NCBI GenBank assembly: GCA_023375785.1
Contig: SZWC01003917.1
Span: 12,627-76,626 of the forward strand
Direction of reading: 5' to 3'
DNA length: 64,000 bases
Source of the DNA: Penium margaritaceum
Lineage: Eukaryota; Streptophyta; Zygnematophyceae; Desmidiales; Peniaceae
Shown: positions 12,361 through 25,620 of the stretch, piece after piece
Layout: every line of letters starts with the position of its first letter
Numbering within the stretch: the first letter of the stretch is position 1
The notes under the pieces: model-generated
Databases searched by the model: none
What the model was told of the DNA's origin: nothing
Seen by the model: the letters and a program-made list of their open reading frames with translations, nothing else
Translations under genes and position numbers: made by a program

Positions 12361-13180
12361 GTTTCTATGACCCGGCTTTGGTTTCTATGACCCGGCTTTG
12401 GTTTCTATGACCCGGCTTTGGTTTCTATGACCCGGCTTTGGTTTCTATGACCCGGCTTTGGTTTCTATGACCCGGCTTTGGTTTCTATGACCCGGCTTTG
12501 GTTTCTATGACCCGGCTTTGGTTTCTATGACCCGGCTTTGGTTTCTATGACCCGGCTTTGGTTTCTATGACCCGGCTTTGGTTTCTATGACCCGGCTTTG
12601 GTTTCTATGACCCGGCTTTGGTTTCTATGACCCGGCTTTGGTTTCTATGACCCGGCTTTGGTTTCTATGACCCGGCTTTGGTTTCTATGACCCGGCTTTG
12701 GTTTCTATGACCCGGCTTTGGTTTCTATGACCCGGCTTTGGTTTCTATGACCCGGCTTTGGTTTCTATGACCCGGCTTTGGTTTCTATGACCCGGCTTTG
12801 GTTTCTATGACCCGGCTTTGGTTTCTATGACCCGGCTTTGGTTTCTATGACCCGGCTTTGGTTTCTATGACCCGGCTTTGGTTTCTATGACCCGGCTTTG
12901 GTTTCTATGACCCGGCTTTGGTTTCTATGACCCGGCTTTGGTTTCTATGACCCGGCTTTGGTTTCTATGACCCGGCTTTGGTTTCTATGACCCGGCTTTG
13001 GTTTCTATGACCCGGCTTTGGTTTCTATGACCCGGCTTTGGTTTCTATGACCCGGCTTTGGTTTCTATGACCCGGCTTTGGTTTCTATGACCCGGCTTTG
13101 GTTTCTATGACCCGGCTTTGGTTTCTATGACCCGGCTTTGGTTTCTATGACCCGGCTTTGGTTTCTATGACCCGGCTTTG
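12361..13180 (+). repeat. 41 identical 20-bp units
   Basis: Forty-one consecutive units read gtttctatgacccggctttg without a single difference, while units outside typically differ from one another at one to several bases. This indicates very recent expansion, gene conversion, or a local assembly artefact. Confidence 0.95.
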
Positions 13181-15144
13181 GTTTCTGTGACCCGGCTTTG
13201 GTTTCTTTGACCCGGCTTTGGTTTCTGTGATTCGGCTTTGGTTTCTGTGACCCGGCTTTGGTTTCTGTGACCCGGCTTTGGTTTCTGTGACCCGGCTTTG
13301 GTTTATATGACCCGGCTTTGGTTTTTGTGACCCAGCTTTGGTTTCCGTGACTTGGCTTTGGTTTCTGTGACACGGCTTTGCTTTATGTGACCCGACTTTG
13401 GTTTCTGTAACCCGGCTTTCGTTTCTCTGACCTGGCTTTGGTTTATGTAACCCGGGTTTGGTTTGTGTGACCCGGCTTTGCTTTCTATGACCCGGCTTTT
13501 TTTCCCCGTGACTCGGCTTCTGTTTCTGTGACCCGGCTTTGGTTTCTGAGACCCGGCTTTTGGTTGTTGTGATCCGGCTTTGGTTTCTGTGACCCGGCTT
13601 TGGTTTCAATTACCCGGTTTAGGTTTCTGTGACCCGGCTTTGGTTTCTGTGACCCGGCTTTGATTTCTGTGACCTGGCTTTGGTTTTTGTGACCCGGATT
13701 TGGTTCATGTGACCCGGCTTTGGTTACTGTGACCCAGCTTTGGTTACTGTGATCCGACTTCGGTTTTTGTGATCTGCATTGGTTTCTGTGACCCGGCTTT
13801 GGTTTTTGTGGCCAGGGTTTGGTTTCTGTGATATAGCAGTGGGTTGTGTGATCCGGCTCTGGTTTATGTGAGCTAGCTTTGGTTTATGTGACCCGGCTTT
13901 GGTTTCTGTAATTTGGCTTTGGTTTATATGACTCGGCTTTGGTTTATGCGACCCGGCTTTGGTTTATGTGACCCGGCTATGGTCTATGTGACCCAGCTTT
14001 GGTTTTTGTGACCCAGCTTTGGTTTATGTGACCCGGCTTTGGTTGCTGTGACCCGGATTTGGTTTTTGTGATCGGACTTTTGTTTTTGTGACCCGACTGT
14101 GGTTTATGTGACCCGGCTTTGGTTTCCGTTACCCGACTTTGGTTTCCGTGACTCGGCTTTGGTTTCTGTGACCTTGCTTTGGTTTCTGTGACCCGGCTTT
14201 GGTTTCTGTGACTCGGCTTTGGTTTCTATGACCCGGCTTTGGCTTATGTGACCTGGCTTTCGTTTCTGTTACCCGGCTTTGGCTTCTTTGATTGGGCTTT
14301 GGTTTCTGTGACCCGGCTTTGGTTTATGTGACCCAATTTGGTTCCGGTAACCTGGCTTTGGTTTCTGTGACCCGGCTTTTGTTTCTCTGACCCGGCTTTG
14401 GTTTCTCTGACCCGGCTTTGGTTTTTATGACCCGGCTTTGGTCTTGTGACCCGGCTTTGGTTCTTGTGACCCGGCTTTGGTTTCTGTGACCCGGCTTTGG
14501 TTTCTCTGACCCGGCTTTGGTTTTTATGACCCGGCTTTGGTCTTGTGACCCGGCTTTGGTTCTTGTGACCCGGCTTTGGTTTCTGTGACCCGACTTTGGT
14601 TTCTGTGACTCGGCGTTGGATTCTCTGATCCCGCTTTGGTTTCTGTGACCTGGCTTTGGTTTCTGTGACCTGGCTTTGGTTCTGTGACCTGGCTTTGGTT
14701 GCTGTGACCCGGCTTTGTTTTATGTGATCCGGCTTTGGATTCTGTGACCCGGTTTTGGTTTATGTGACCCAGCTTTGGTTTCTATGATCGGGCTTGGGCT
14801 TCTGTGACATGGCTTTGGTTTCTGTGACCCGGCATTGGTTTCTATGACCCGACTTTGGTTTCTATGACCCGGCTTTGGTTTCTGTGACACGGCTTTGGTT
14901 TCTATGACCCGGCTTTCATTTCTCTGACCTGGCTTTGGTTTCTGTGACCCGGCTTTCATTTCTCTGACCTGGCTTTGGTTTATGTGACTTGGCTTTGGTT
15001 TGTGTGACCCGGCTTTGCTTTCTGTGACCCGGCTTTGTTTTATGTGAATCGGCTTTTGTTTCTGTGACCCGGCTTTGGTTTACGTGACCCGGCTTTGGGT
15101 TATGTGACCCGGCTTTCGTTTCTCTGACCTGGCTTTGGATTCTG

Positions 15145-15732
15145 TGCTCCGGCCTTGGTTCGTTGACCCGGCTTTGGTCTTGTGACCCGGCTTTGCTTTC
15201 TGTGAGCCGGCTTTAGTTTCTATGACCGGGCTTTGGGTTCTGTGCTCCGGCCTTGGTTCGTTGACCCGGCTTTGGTCTTGTGACCCGGCTTTGCTTTCTG
15301 TGAGCCGGCTTTAGTTTCTATGACCGGGCTTTGGGTTCTGTGCTCCGGCCTTGGTTCGTTGACCCGGCTTTGGTCTTGTGACCCGGCTTTGCTTTCTGTG
15401 AGCCGGCTTTAGTTTCTATGACCGGGCTTTGGGTTCTGTGCTCCGGCCTTGGTTCGTTGACCCGGCTTTGGTCTTGTGACCCGGCTTTGCTTTCTGTGAG
15501 CCGGCTTTAGTTTCTATGACCGGGCTTTGGGTTCTGTGCTCCGGCCTTGGTTCGTTGACCCGGCTTTGGTCTTGTGACCCGGCTTTGCTTTCTGTGAGCC
15601 GGCTTTAGTTTCTATGACCGGGCTTTGGGTTCTGTGCTCCGGCCTTGGTTCGTTGACCCGGCTTTGGTCTTGTGACCCGGCTTTGCTTTCTGTGAGCCGG
15701 CTTTAGTTTCTATGACCGGGCTTTGGGTTCTG
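15145..15732 (+). repeat. 98-bp higher-order repeat, six copies
   Basis: The landmark tgctccggccttggttcg recurs at 15145, 15243, 15341, 15439, 15537, 15635 and 15733, always 98 bp apart. Each copy is five variant 20-mers, two of them shortened, and the six complete copies look identical. Confidence 0.95.
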
Positions 15733-17340
15733 TGCTCCGGCCTTGGTTCGTTGACCCGGCTTTGGTTTCTGTGATCCGGCTTTGGTTATAGTGACCCGGC
15801 TTTGGTTTATGTGATCCCGCTTTGGTTTCTGTGATCTGGCTTTGGTTTCTGTGATCCGGCTTTGGTTCTGTGACCTGGCTTTGGTTGCTGTGACCCAGCT
15901 TATGTTTCTATGATCCGGCTTTGGATTATGTGACCTGGCTTTGGTTTATGTGACCCGGCTTTAGTTTCTATGACCAGGCTTTGGATTCTGTGCTCCGGCC
16001 TTGGTTCGTTGACCCGGCTTTGGTTTCTATGACCCGGCTTTGGTTTCTGTGATCCGGCTTTGGTTTCTGTGATCCGGCTTTGGTTTCTGTGACCCGTCTT
16101 TGGTTTCTATGACCCGGCTTTCGTTTATATGACCCGGCTTTGGTTTCTGTGACCCAGCTTTGGTTTCCGTGACTTGGCTTTGGTTTCTGTGACCCGGCTT
16201 TGCTTTATGTGACCCGACTTTGGTTTTTGCGAGCGGGCTTTCGTTTCTCTGACCTGGCTTTGGTTTCTGTGACCCGGGTTTGGTTTCAATTACCCGGCTT
16301 TGGTTTCTGTGACCCGGCTTTGGTGTTTGTGACCCGGCTTTGATTTCTGTGACCTGGCTTTGGTTTTTGTGACCCGGATTTGGTTCATGTGACCCGGCTT
16401 TGGTTACTGTGACCCAGATTTGGTTACTGTGATCCGACTTCGGTTTTTGTGATCCGCATTGGTTTCTGTGACCCGGCTTTGGTTTTTGTGGCCAGGCTTT
16501 GGTTTCTGTGATCTAGCATTGGGTTGTGTGATCCGGCTCTGGTGTATGTGAGCCAGCTTTGGTTTATGTGACCCGGCTTTGGTTTCTGTAACCTGGCTTT
16601 GGTTTATATGACCCGGCTTTGGGTTCTGGGACTCGGCTTTGGTTTCTGCGACCTGGCTTTGGTTACTGTGACCCGGCTATGGTCTCTATGACCCAGCTTT
16701 GGTTTATGTGACCCAGCTTTGGTTTATGTGACCCGGCTTTGGTTGCTGTGACCCCGATTTGGTTTTTGTGATCGGACTTTTGTTTTTGTGACCCAACTGT
16801 TGTTTATGTGACCCGGCTTTGGTTTCCGTGACCCGACTTTGGTTTCCGTGACTCGGCTTTGGTTTCTGTGACCTGGTTTTGGTTTCTGCGACCCGGCTTT
16901 GGTTCCAATGACCCAGCTTTGGTTTCTATAATCCAGCTTTGGTTGTGTGACCCGGCTTTGGTTTCTGTGACTCGTCTTTGGTTTCTATGACCCGGCTTTG
17001 GACCCTCTGTGACCCAGCTTTGGTTTATGTGACATGGCTTTAGTTTCTGTGACCCGGTTTTGGTTTATGTATTCTGACTTTGGTTTCTGTGACCCGGCTT
17101 TGGTTTTTGTGACCCGGCTTTGGTATATGTGACTCGTCTTTGGTTTCTGTGACCCAGCTTTGGACCCTCTGTGACCCGGTTTTGGTTTTTGTGACCTGGC
17201 TTTGGTGTCTGTGACCTGGCTTTGGTTTATGTGACCCAGCATTGGTTTCTGTGACCCGGCTTTGGTTTCTGTGACCCGGCTCTGGTTTCTGTGACCCGGT
17301 TTTGGTTTCTGTGGCCCGGCTTTGGTTTCTGTGACCTGGC

Positions 17341-18160
17341 ATTGGTTTCAGTGACCCGGCTTTTGTTTCAGTGACACAGCTTTGGTTTCTGTGACCCGGC
17401 TTTGGTTTCTATGACCCGGCTTTGGTTTCTGTGACCCGGCTTTGATTTCTGTGACCCGGCTTTGGTTTTTGTGACACGGCGTTGGTTTCTGTGACTCGGC
17501 TTTTGTTTCTGTGACCCGGCTTTGGTTTATGTGACCCGGCTTTGGTTTCTGTGACCCGGCTTTAGTTTCTGTGACCCGGTTTTGGTTTCTGTGGCTCGGC
17601 TTTGGTTTCTGTGACCTGGCATTGGTTTCAGTGACCCGGCTTTTGTTTCAGTGACACAGCTTTGGTTTCTGTGACCCGGCTTTGGTTTCTATGACCCGGC
17701 TTTGGTTTCTGTGACCCGGCTTTGATTTCTGTGACCCGGCTTTGGTTTTTGTGACACGGCGTTGGTTTCTGTGACTCGGCTTTTGTTTCTGTGACCCGGC
17801 TTTGGTTTATGTGACCCGGCTTTGGTTTCTGTGACCCGGCTTTAGTTTCTGTGACCCGGTTTTGGTTTCTGTGGCTCGGCTTTGGTTTCTGTGACCTGGC
17901 ATTGGTTTCAGTGACCCGGCTTTTGTTTCAGTGACACAGCTTTGGTTTCTGTGACCCGGCTTTGGTTTCTATGACCCGGCTTTGGTTTCTGTGACCCGGC
18001 TTTGGTTCCTGTGACCCGGCTTTGGTTTCTGTGACCCGGCTTTGGTTTCTTTGACCCGGCTTTGGTTTCTGTGAACGGGCTTTAGTTTCTGTGACCCGGC
18101 TCTAGTTTCTGTGACCCGGTTTTGGTTTCTGTGGCCCGGCTTTGGTTTCTGTGACCTGTC
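17341..18160 (+). repeat. 280-bp higher-order repeat, about three copies
   Basis: A 14-unit block beginning attggtttcagtgacccgg starts at 17341, 17621 and 17901. The first two copies are exactly 280 bp and look identical; the third is 260 bp with changed units before the landmark returns at 18161. Confidence 0.9.
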
Positions 18161-21100
18161 ATTGGTTTCAGTGACCCGGCTTTTGTTTCAGTGACACAGC
18201 TTTGGTTTCTGTGACCCGGCTTTGGTTTCAAGGACCCGGCTTTGGTTTCTATGACCCGGCTTTGGTTTTAAGACGTGGCCTTGGTCTTTGTGACCTGGCT
18301 TTGGTTTTAGGGACCGAGCTTTGGTTTATGTGACCTGGCGTTAGTTTCTGTGACCCCGCTTTGGTTTTTGTGACCTGGCTTTGGTTTCTGTGACCCGGCT
18401 TTGGTGCGGTGACCTGGCCTTGGTTGCTGTGACCCGGCTTTGGTTTCTATGATCTGGCTTTGGATTATGTGACCCGGCTTTGGTTTCAGTGACCCGGCTT
18501 TGATTTCTATGACCGGGCTTTGGTTTATGTGCTCCGGCTTTGGTTCATTGACCCGGCTTTGGTTTCAGTGACCCGGCTTTGATTTCTATGACCGGGCTTT
18601 GGTTTATGTGCTCCGGCTTTGGTTCATTGACCCGGCTTTGGTTTCTGTGACCCGGCCTTGGTTTATGTGATCCGGCTTTGGTTCCTGTGACCCGGCTTTG
18701 GTTTCTGTGACCCGGCTTTGGTTTATCTGACTCGTCTTTGGTTTCGGTGACCCGGCTTTGGACCCTGTGTGACCCGTATTTGGATTATGTGACCCGGCTT
18801 TGGTTTGTAGGACCCGGCTTTGGTTTATGTAATCCAGCTTTGGTTTCCGTGACCCGGCTTTGGTTTATGTGTCCCGGCTTTGGGTTTTGTGACTCGTCTT
18901 TGGTTTCTGTGACTCGGCTTTGGACCCTCGGTGACCCGGCTTTGGTTTCTCTGACCCTGCTTTGGTTTTTGTGACCGGCTTTGGTTTATGTGACCTTGCT
19001 TTGGTTTCTTTGACCCGGATTTGGTTTTTGTGACTCGTCTTTGGTTGCTGTGACCCTGCTTTGGACCATATGTGACCCGACTTTGGTTGTTGTGACCTGG
19101 TTTTGGTTTCCGTGATCCGGCTTTGGTTTCTGTAATCCGGCTTTGGTTTTTGTGACCCGGCTTTGGTTTCTGTGACCCGGCTTTGGTTTCCGTGACTCGT
19201 CTTTGGTTTTTGTGACCCGTCGTTGTACCCTATGTGACCCGACTTTGGTTTTTGTGACCCGACTTTGGTTTAAGTGACCCAGCTTTGGCTTTTGTAATCC
19301 GGCTTTGGTTTCAGTGACCCGGCTTTGGTTTTTATGACCCGGTTTTGGTTTCTTTGACTCTCTTTGGTTTATGTGATTCGACTTTGGAACCTCTATGACC
19401 CGGCTTTGGTTTCTTTGACCTGGCTTTAGTTTCTGTGACCTGGCTTTGGTTTCTGTGACCCGGCATTGGTTTCTGTGACCCGGCTTTGGTTTCTGTGACC
19501 CGGCTTTGGTTTCTGTGACCCGGCTTTGGACCTTGTGTTACCCGGATTTGCTTTGTGTGACCCGGTTTTGGTTTCTGTGACCCGGCTTTGGTTTCTGTGA
19601 CCCGGCTTTGGTTTATGTGACCCGGCTTTGGTTTCTGTGAACCGGCTTTAGTTTGTGTGTCCCGTCTTTGGTTTCTGTGACCCGGCTTTGGTTTTTGTGA
19701 TCCGGCGTTGGTTTCTCTGACCCGGCTTTGGTTTCTGTGACCTGGCTTTGGTTTCTGTGACCCGGTTTTGGTTTCTGTGAGTCGGCTTTGGTTTCTGTGA
19801 CCAGGCTTTGGTTTCTGTAACCCGGCTTTTGTTTATGTGACCTGGCTTTGGTTTCTATGACCCGGTTTTGGTTTCTGTGACCCGGCTTTGGTTTCCTTGA
19901 CCTGGCTTTGGTTTCTGTGACCCGGTTTTGGTTTCTGTGAACCGGCTTTGTTTTTTGTGACCCGGCTTTGGTTTCTGTGACCTGGCTTTGGTTCCTATGA
20001 CCCAGCTTTGGTTTATCTGACTTGGCTTTGGTTTCTGTGACCCAGATTTGGTTTATAGGACCCGGCTTTTAGTGTATATGACCCGGCTTTGGTTTATGTG
20101 ACCGGCTTCGGTTTTAGTGACCAGGCTCTGGATTATTTGACCCGGCTTTGGTTTCTCTGACCCAACTTTGGTTTCTATGACCCGGCTTTGGTTTCTGTGA
20201 CTTGGCTTTGGTTTATGTGACATAACTTTGGTTTTTGTGACCTGGTTCCGGTTTCTGTAATCCGGCTTGGTTTTTGTCACATGGCTTCAGTTTTTGTGAC
20301 CCGGTTTTGGTTTCTGCGACCCGGCTTTGGTTTCTGTGACCCGGCTTTGGTTTCTATGACCCGTCTTTGGTTTCTGTGAACTGGCTCTAGTTTCTGTGAC
20401 CCGGCTCTGGTTTATGTGACCCGGTTTTGGTTTCTGTGACCCGGCTTTGGTTTATGTGACCCGGTTTTGGTTTCTGTGATCCGGCTTTCGTTTCTGTGAC
20501 CTGGCATTGGTTTCTGTGACCCGGCTTTGGGTTCAGTGACCCGGCTTTGGGTTCTATGACCCGGCTTTGGCTCTAAAACGTGGCCTTGGTATTTGTGACC
20601 TGGCTTTGGTTTCAGGTACCGAGCTTTGGTTTCTGTGACCCGGCTTTAGCTTCTGTGACCCGGCTTTAGTTTCTGTGACCCCGCTTTGGTTTTTGTGACC
20701 TGGCTTTGGTTTCTGTGACCCGGCTTTCGTGCGGTGACCTGGCCTTGGTTGCTGTGACCCGGCTTTGGTTTCTGTGACCCGGCTTTAGCTTCTGTGACCC
20801 GGCTTTAGTTTCTGTGACCCCGCTTTGGTTTTTGTGACCTGGCTTTGGTTTCTGTGACCCGGCTTTCGTGCGGTGACCTGGCCTTGGTTGCTGTGACCCG
20901 GCTTTGGTTTCTATGATCTGGCTTTGGATCCTGTGACCCGGCTTTGGTTTCAGTGGCCCGGCTTTGGTTTCTATGACCGGGCTTTGTTTTATGTCCTCCG
21001 GCTTTGGTTCATTGACCCAGCTTTGGTTTTTGTGACCCGGCCTTGGTTTATGTGATCCGGCTTTGGTTTCTGTGACCCGGCTTTGGTTTCTCTGACCTGG

Positions 21101-24063
21101 CTTTGGTTTTTGTGACCCGGCTTTGGTTTCTGTAATCCAACTTTGGTTTCTGTGACCCGGCTTTTGTTTCTGTGACCTGGCTTTGGTTTCTGTGACTCGT
21201 CTTTGGTTTCTGTGACCCGGCTTTAAACCATGTGTGAACCAGCTTTGGTTTCTGTGACCCGGCTTTGGTTTTTCTGACCCGGCTTTGGTTTCTATAATCC
21301 GGCTTTGGTTTATATGACCCGGCTTTGGTTTATGTGACCCGGCTTTGAATTAGGTGACTCGTCTTTGCTTTCTGTGACTCATTTTTGGACCCTCAGTGAA
21401 CCGGCTTTAACTTCATGTGATCAACATTGAAAACGCATAACACGAGTCACAAATGGTTAGAGGGGAAAACAATGGGTTGGGAACACTAGTTATCAACTAG
21501 CAAGTACAAAGACCTTAAACAAGCAGTGGCACGGTATGGCTAGCGTGACCAACCAAAGGATGCGTACGTCACTGACTACGACCGAATAAGTCCACTATGT
21601 GTGGTCAACATTGACAACTCATAACACGAGTCACAAATGGTCAGAGGGAGAGACAATGGTTTGGGAAGCCTCTGTATTGGCTAGAAAGGAAAAAGAGCTT
21701 CAATACGTAGTGGCACGGTGTGGCTAATATGCACACCAAACAATCAAACTAGGCATATGTCACTGAACATGACCAGAGAATTTCAACATGGGTGGTCAAC
21801 ATTGATTAACCATAACACGAGTCACACACGGTCAAGAGAGGAAACAATGCTATGAGAATATCGGTTCTCAACTACCAAGTACAACGACCTTCAGTCAGTA
21901 GTAGCACGGTGTGGCTACCATGCACAATGACCGACCAAAGTAGGCATATGTACTGCCTTTGACCAACGAAATCCACTGTGTGTGGTAAACGTTGGCAACT
22001 CATAATATGAGTCACAAATGATCATAGGGGGGAAAATGGTTAGGGAACTCCAAGTATCACATAGCAAGGACAATGGGCTTCAATACGTTGTGGCACGGTG
22101 TGGAGACCATGCACGATGACCAACCAAAGTAGGCATATGTCACTGACCATGACCAAATAATGTCACTAAGTGTGTTAAACTTTGACAACTCACAACACGA
22201 CTCACAAATGGGCAGGGTGGAAGGTAATGGGTTGTGAATACTAGTTATCGACTAGCAAGTACAAATACCTTCAATATGTAGTGGCACAATGTGGCTTCAA
22301 TGCACAGTGACCAACCAAAGTATGCATGTGTGACTGACCATGACGAAAGAATTTCACTTCATGTGGTCAACGTTGAAAACGCATAACACGAGTCACAAAT
22401 GGCCAGAGGGGAAAACAATGGGTTTGGAACATCAGTTATCAACTAGCAAGTACAAAAACTCTCAACAAGCAGTGGCACGGTATGGCTAGTGTGCACATTG
22501 ACCAACCAAATGATGCATACGTCACTGACTACGACCGAATAAGTCCACTATGTGTGGTCAACATTGACAACTCATAACACGAGTCACAAATGGTCAGAGG
22601 GAGAGACAATGATTTGGGCAGCCTATGTATTGACTAGAAAGGACAAAGAACTCCAATACGCAGTGGCACGGTGTGGTTAATATGCACACCAAACAACCAA
22701 ACTAGGCATTTGTCACTGATGATGACAAGATGATTTCAATATGGGTGGTCAATGTTGACCAACCATAGCATCAGTCAAAAACGGCCAGGACAGGAAACAA
22801 TGCTATGGGAATATCGGTTCTCAACTACCAAGTATAACGATCTTCAGTCAGTAGTAGCACGGTGTGGCTACCATGCACAATGACCAACCAAAGTAGGTAT
22901 ATGTACTGCCTTTGACCACACAAATCCGCTGTGTTTGGTCAATGCTGACAACTCATAATACGGGTCACAAATGGTCAGAGGTGGAAACAATGGTTTGGGA
23001 ACACCAAGTATCAAATAGCAAGCACAAGGGGCTTCAATACGTTGTGGCACGGTGTGGAGACCATGCATGATGACAAACCAAAGTAGGCATATGTCACTGA
23101 CCATGAGCAAATCATGTCACTAAGTGTGGTGAACTTTGACAACTCATAACACGAGTCACAAATGGTCAGGGTGGAAGATAATGGTTTGTGCATACTAGTT
23201 ATCAACTAGCAAGTACAAATACCTTCAATATGTAGTGGCACAATATGGCTTCAATGCACAGTGACCAACCAAAGTATGCATATGTCACTAACCATGACCA
23301 ACAAATTTCACTTCATGTGGTCAACGTTGAAAACGCATAACACGAGTCACAAATGGTCAGAGGGGAAAACAATAGGTTAGGAACACTAGTTATCAACTAG
23401 CGAGTACAACGAACCTTCAATAAGAAGTGGCACGGTATGGCTAGCGTGCACAGTGACCAACCAAAGGGATGCATACGTCACCGACTACGACCGAAAAAGT
23501 CCACTATGTGTGGTCAACATTGACAACTCATAACACAAGTGACAAATGGTCAGAGGGAGAGACAATGGTTTAAGAAGCATATGTATTGACTAGAAAGGAC
23601 AAATAACTTCAATACGTAGTGGCACGGTGTGGCTAATATGCACACCAAACAACCAAACTAGGCTTATTTCACTGATCATGACCACAGAATTTCAATATGG
23701 GTGGTCAATGTTGACCAACCATAACACGAGTCACAAACGGTCAGGAGAGGAAACAATGCTATGGAAATATCAGTCCTCAAATACCAAGTACAACGACCTT
23801 CAGTCAGTAGTAGCACGGTGTGACTACCATGCACAATCACCGACCAAAGTAGGCATATGTACTGCCTTTGACCAAAGAAATCCGTTGTGTGTGGTCAACG
23901 TTGACAACTAATTATACGAGTCACAAATGGTCAGAGGGGGAAACAATGGTTTGGAAACACCAACTATCAAATAGCAAGCACAAGGGGCTTCAATACGCTG
24001 TGGCACGGTGTAGAGGCCATGCATGATGACCAACCAAAGTAGGCATATGTCACTGATCATGAG

Positions 24064-24393
24064 NNNNNNNNNNNNNNNNNNNNNNNNNNNNNNNNNNNNN
24101 NNNNNNNNNNNNNNNNNNNNNNNNNNNNNNNNNNNNNNNNNNNNNNNNNNNNNNNNNNNNNNNNNNNNNNNNNNNNNNNNNNNNNNNNNNNNNNNNNNNN
24201 NNNNNNNNNNNNNNNNNNNNNNNNNNNNNNNNNNNNNNNNNNNNNNNNNNNNNNNNNNNNNNNNNNNNNNNNNNNNNNNNNNNNNNNNNNNNNNNNNNNN
24301 NNNNNNNNNNNNNNNNNNNNNNNNNNNNNNNNNNNNNNNNNNNNNNNNNNNNNNNNNNNNNNNNNNNNNNNNNNNNNNNNNNNNNNNNNNNNN
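24064..24393. other. assembly gap, 330 N
   Basis: Runs from within a C monomer (catgag) to within a D monomer (tcagagggg). If the regular 954-bp unit is intact across it, the missing DNA is about 249 bp and not 330. Confidence 0.95.
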
Positions 24394-25430
24394 TCAGAGG
24401 GGAAAACAATGGGTTGGGAACACTAGTTATCAACTAGCAAGTACAAAGACCTTCAATAAGCAGTGGCACGGTATGGCTAGCGTGCACAGTGACCAACCAA
24501 AGGATGCATACGTCACTGACTACGACCGAATAAGTCGACTATGTGTGGTCAACATTGACAACTCATAAAACGAGTTACAAATGGTCAGAGGGAGAGACAA
24601 TGGTTTAAGAAGCATATGTATTGACTAGAAAGGACAAAGAACTTCAATACGTAGTGGCACGGTGTGGCTAATATGCACACCAAACAACCAAACTAGGCTT
24701 ATGTCACTGATCATGACCACAGAATTTCAATATGGGTGGTCAATGTTGACCAACCATAACACGAGTCACAAACGGTCAGGAGAGGAAACAATGCTATGGC
24801 AATATCGGTCCTCAAATACCAAGTACAACGACCTTCAGTCAGTAGTAGCACGGTGTGACTACCATGCACAATCACCGACCAAAGTAGGCATATGTACTGC
24901 CTTTGACCAAAGAAATCCGTTGTGTGTGGTCAACGTTGACAACTAATTATACGAGTCACAAATGGTCAGAGGGGGAAACAATGGTTTGGAAACACCAACT
25001 ATCAAATAGCAAGCACAAGGGGCTTCAATACGCTGTGGCACGGTGTAGAGGCCATGCACGATGACCAACCAAAGTAGGCATATGTCACTGATCATGCCCA
25101 GATAATTTCACTAAGTGTGGTAAACTTTGACAACTCATAATACGAGTCACAAATGGTCAGGGTGGTAGATAATGGTTTGTGAATACTAGGTATGGACTTA
25201 CCAGTACAAATACCTTCAATATGTAGTGGCACAATGTGGCTTCAATGCACAGTGACCAACCAGAGTATGCATATGTCATTGACCATGACGAAAGAATTTC
25301 ACTTCATGTGGTCAACGTTGAAAACACATAAATAGAGTCACAAACAGTCAGAGGGGAAAACAATGGGTTGGGAACACTAGTTATCAACTAGCAAGTACAA
25401 AGACCTTCAACAAGCAGTGGCACGGCATGG

Positions 25431-25620
25431 CTAGTGTGCACAGTGACCAACCAAAGGATGCATACGTCACTGACTACGACCGAATAAGTCGACTATGTGT
25501 GGTCAACATTGACAACTCATAACACGAGTCACAAACGGTCAGGAGAGGAAACAATGCTATGAGAATATCGGTTCTCAACTATTAAGTACAACGACCTTCA
25601 GTCAGTAGTAGCACGGTGTG
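25431..25620 (+). repeat. hybrid satellite monomer E/A
   Basis: Starts as E (ctagtgtgcacagtgacc) and changes to A (cggtcaggagagg) at the CGAGTCACAAA box, 25521-25541. This creates a nine-monomer interval between A starts 24668 and 26383. Confidence 0.85.

Larger units (their letters stand above)
9249..21409 (+). repeat. 20-bp minisatellite array 2 (12.2 kb)
   Basis: About 600 tandem units of the same 20-bp family as array 1. It has nested structure: an almost exact duplication near 11.38-11.60 kb, 41 identical units at 12361-13180, a 98-bp repeat at 15145-15732, a 280-bp repeat at 17341-18160, and a ~139-bp duplication at about 20645-20922. Variant units containing ggaccctc or ggaccatg are concentrated in the right third (16.9-21.4 kb). 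The array exits into a D monomer at acttcatgtg. Long minus-strand open frames are a consequence of the unit and not evidence for a gene. Confidence 0.96.

Noticed and set aside
13145-13609. Minus-strand frames rich in KPGHRNQSRVTETKAGSQ
   Set aside because: The 20-bp unit is not a multiple of three, so the peptide is the unit read in three successive phases; it breaks wherever a unit changes length. No start, domain or codon bias.
2799-21409. CRISPR array
   Set aside because: Units are directly contiguous without unique spacers, the genome is eukaryotic in character, and there are no cas genes.
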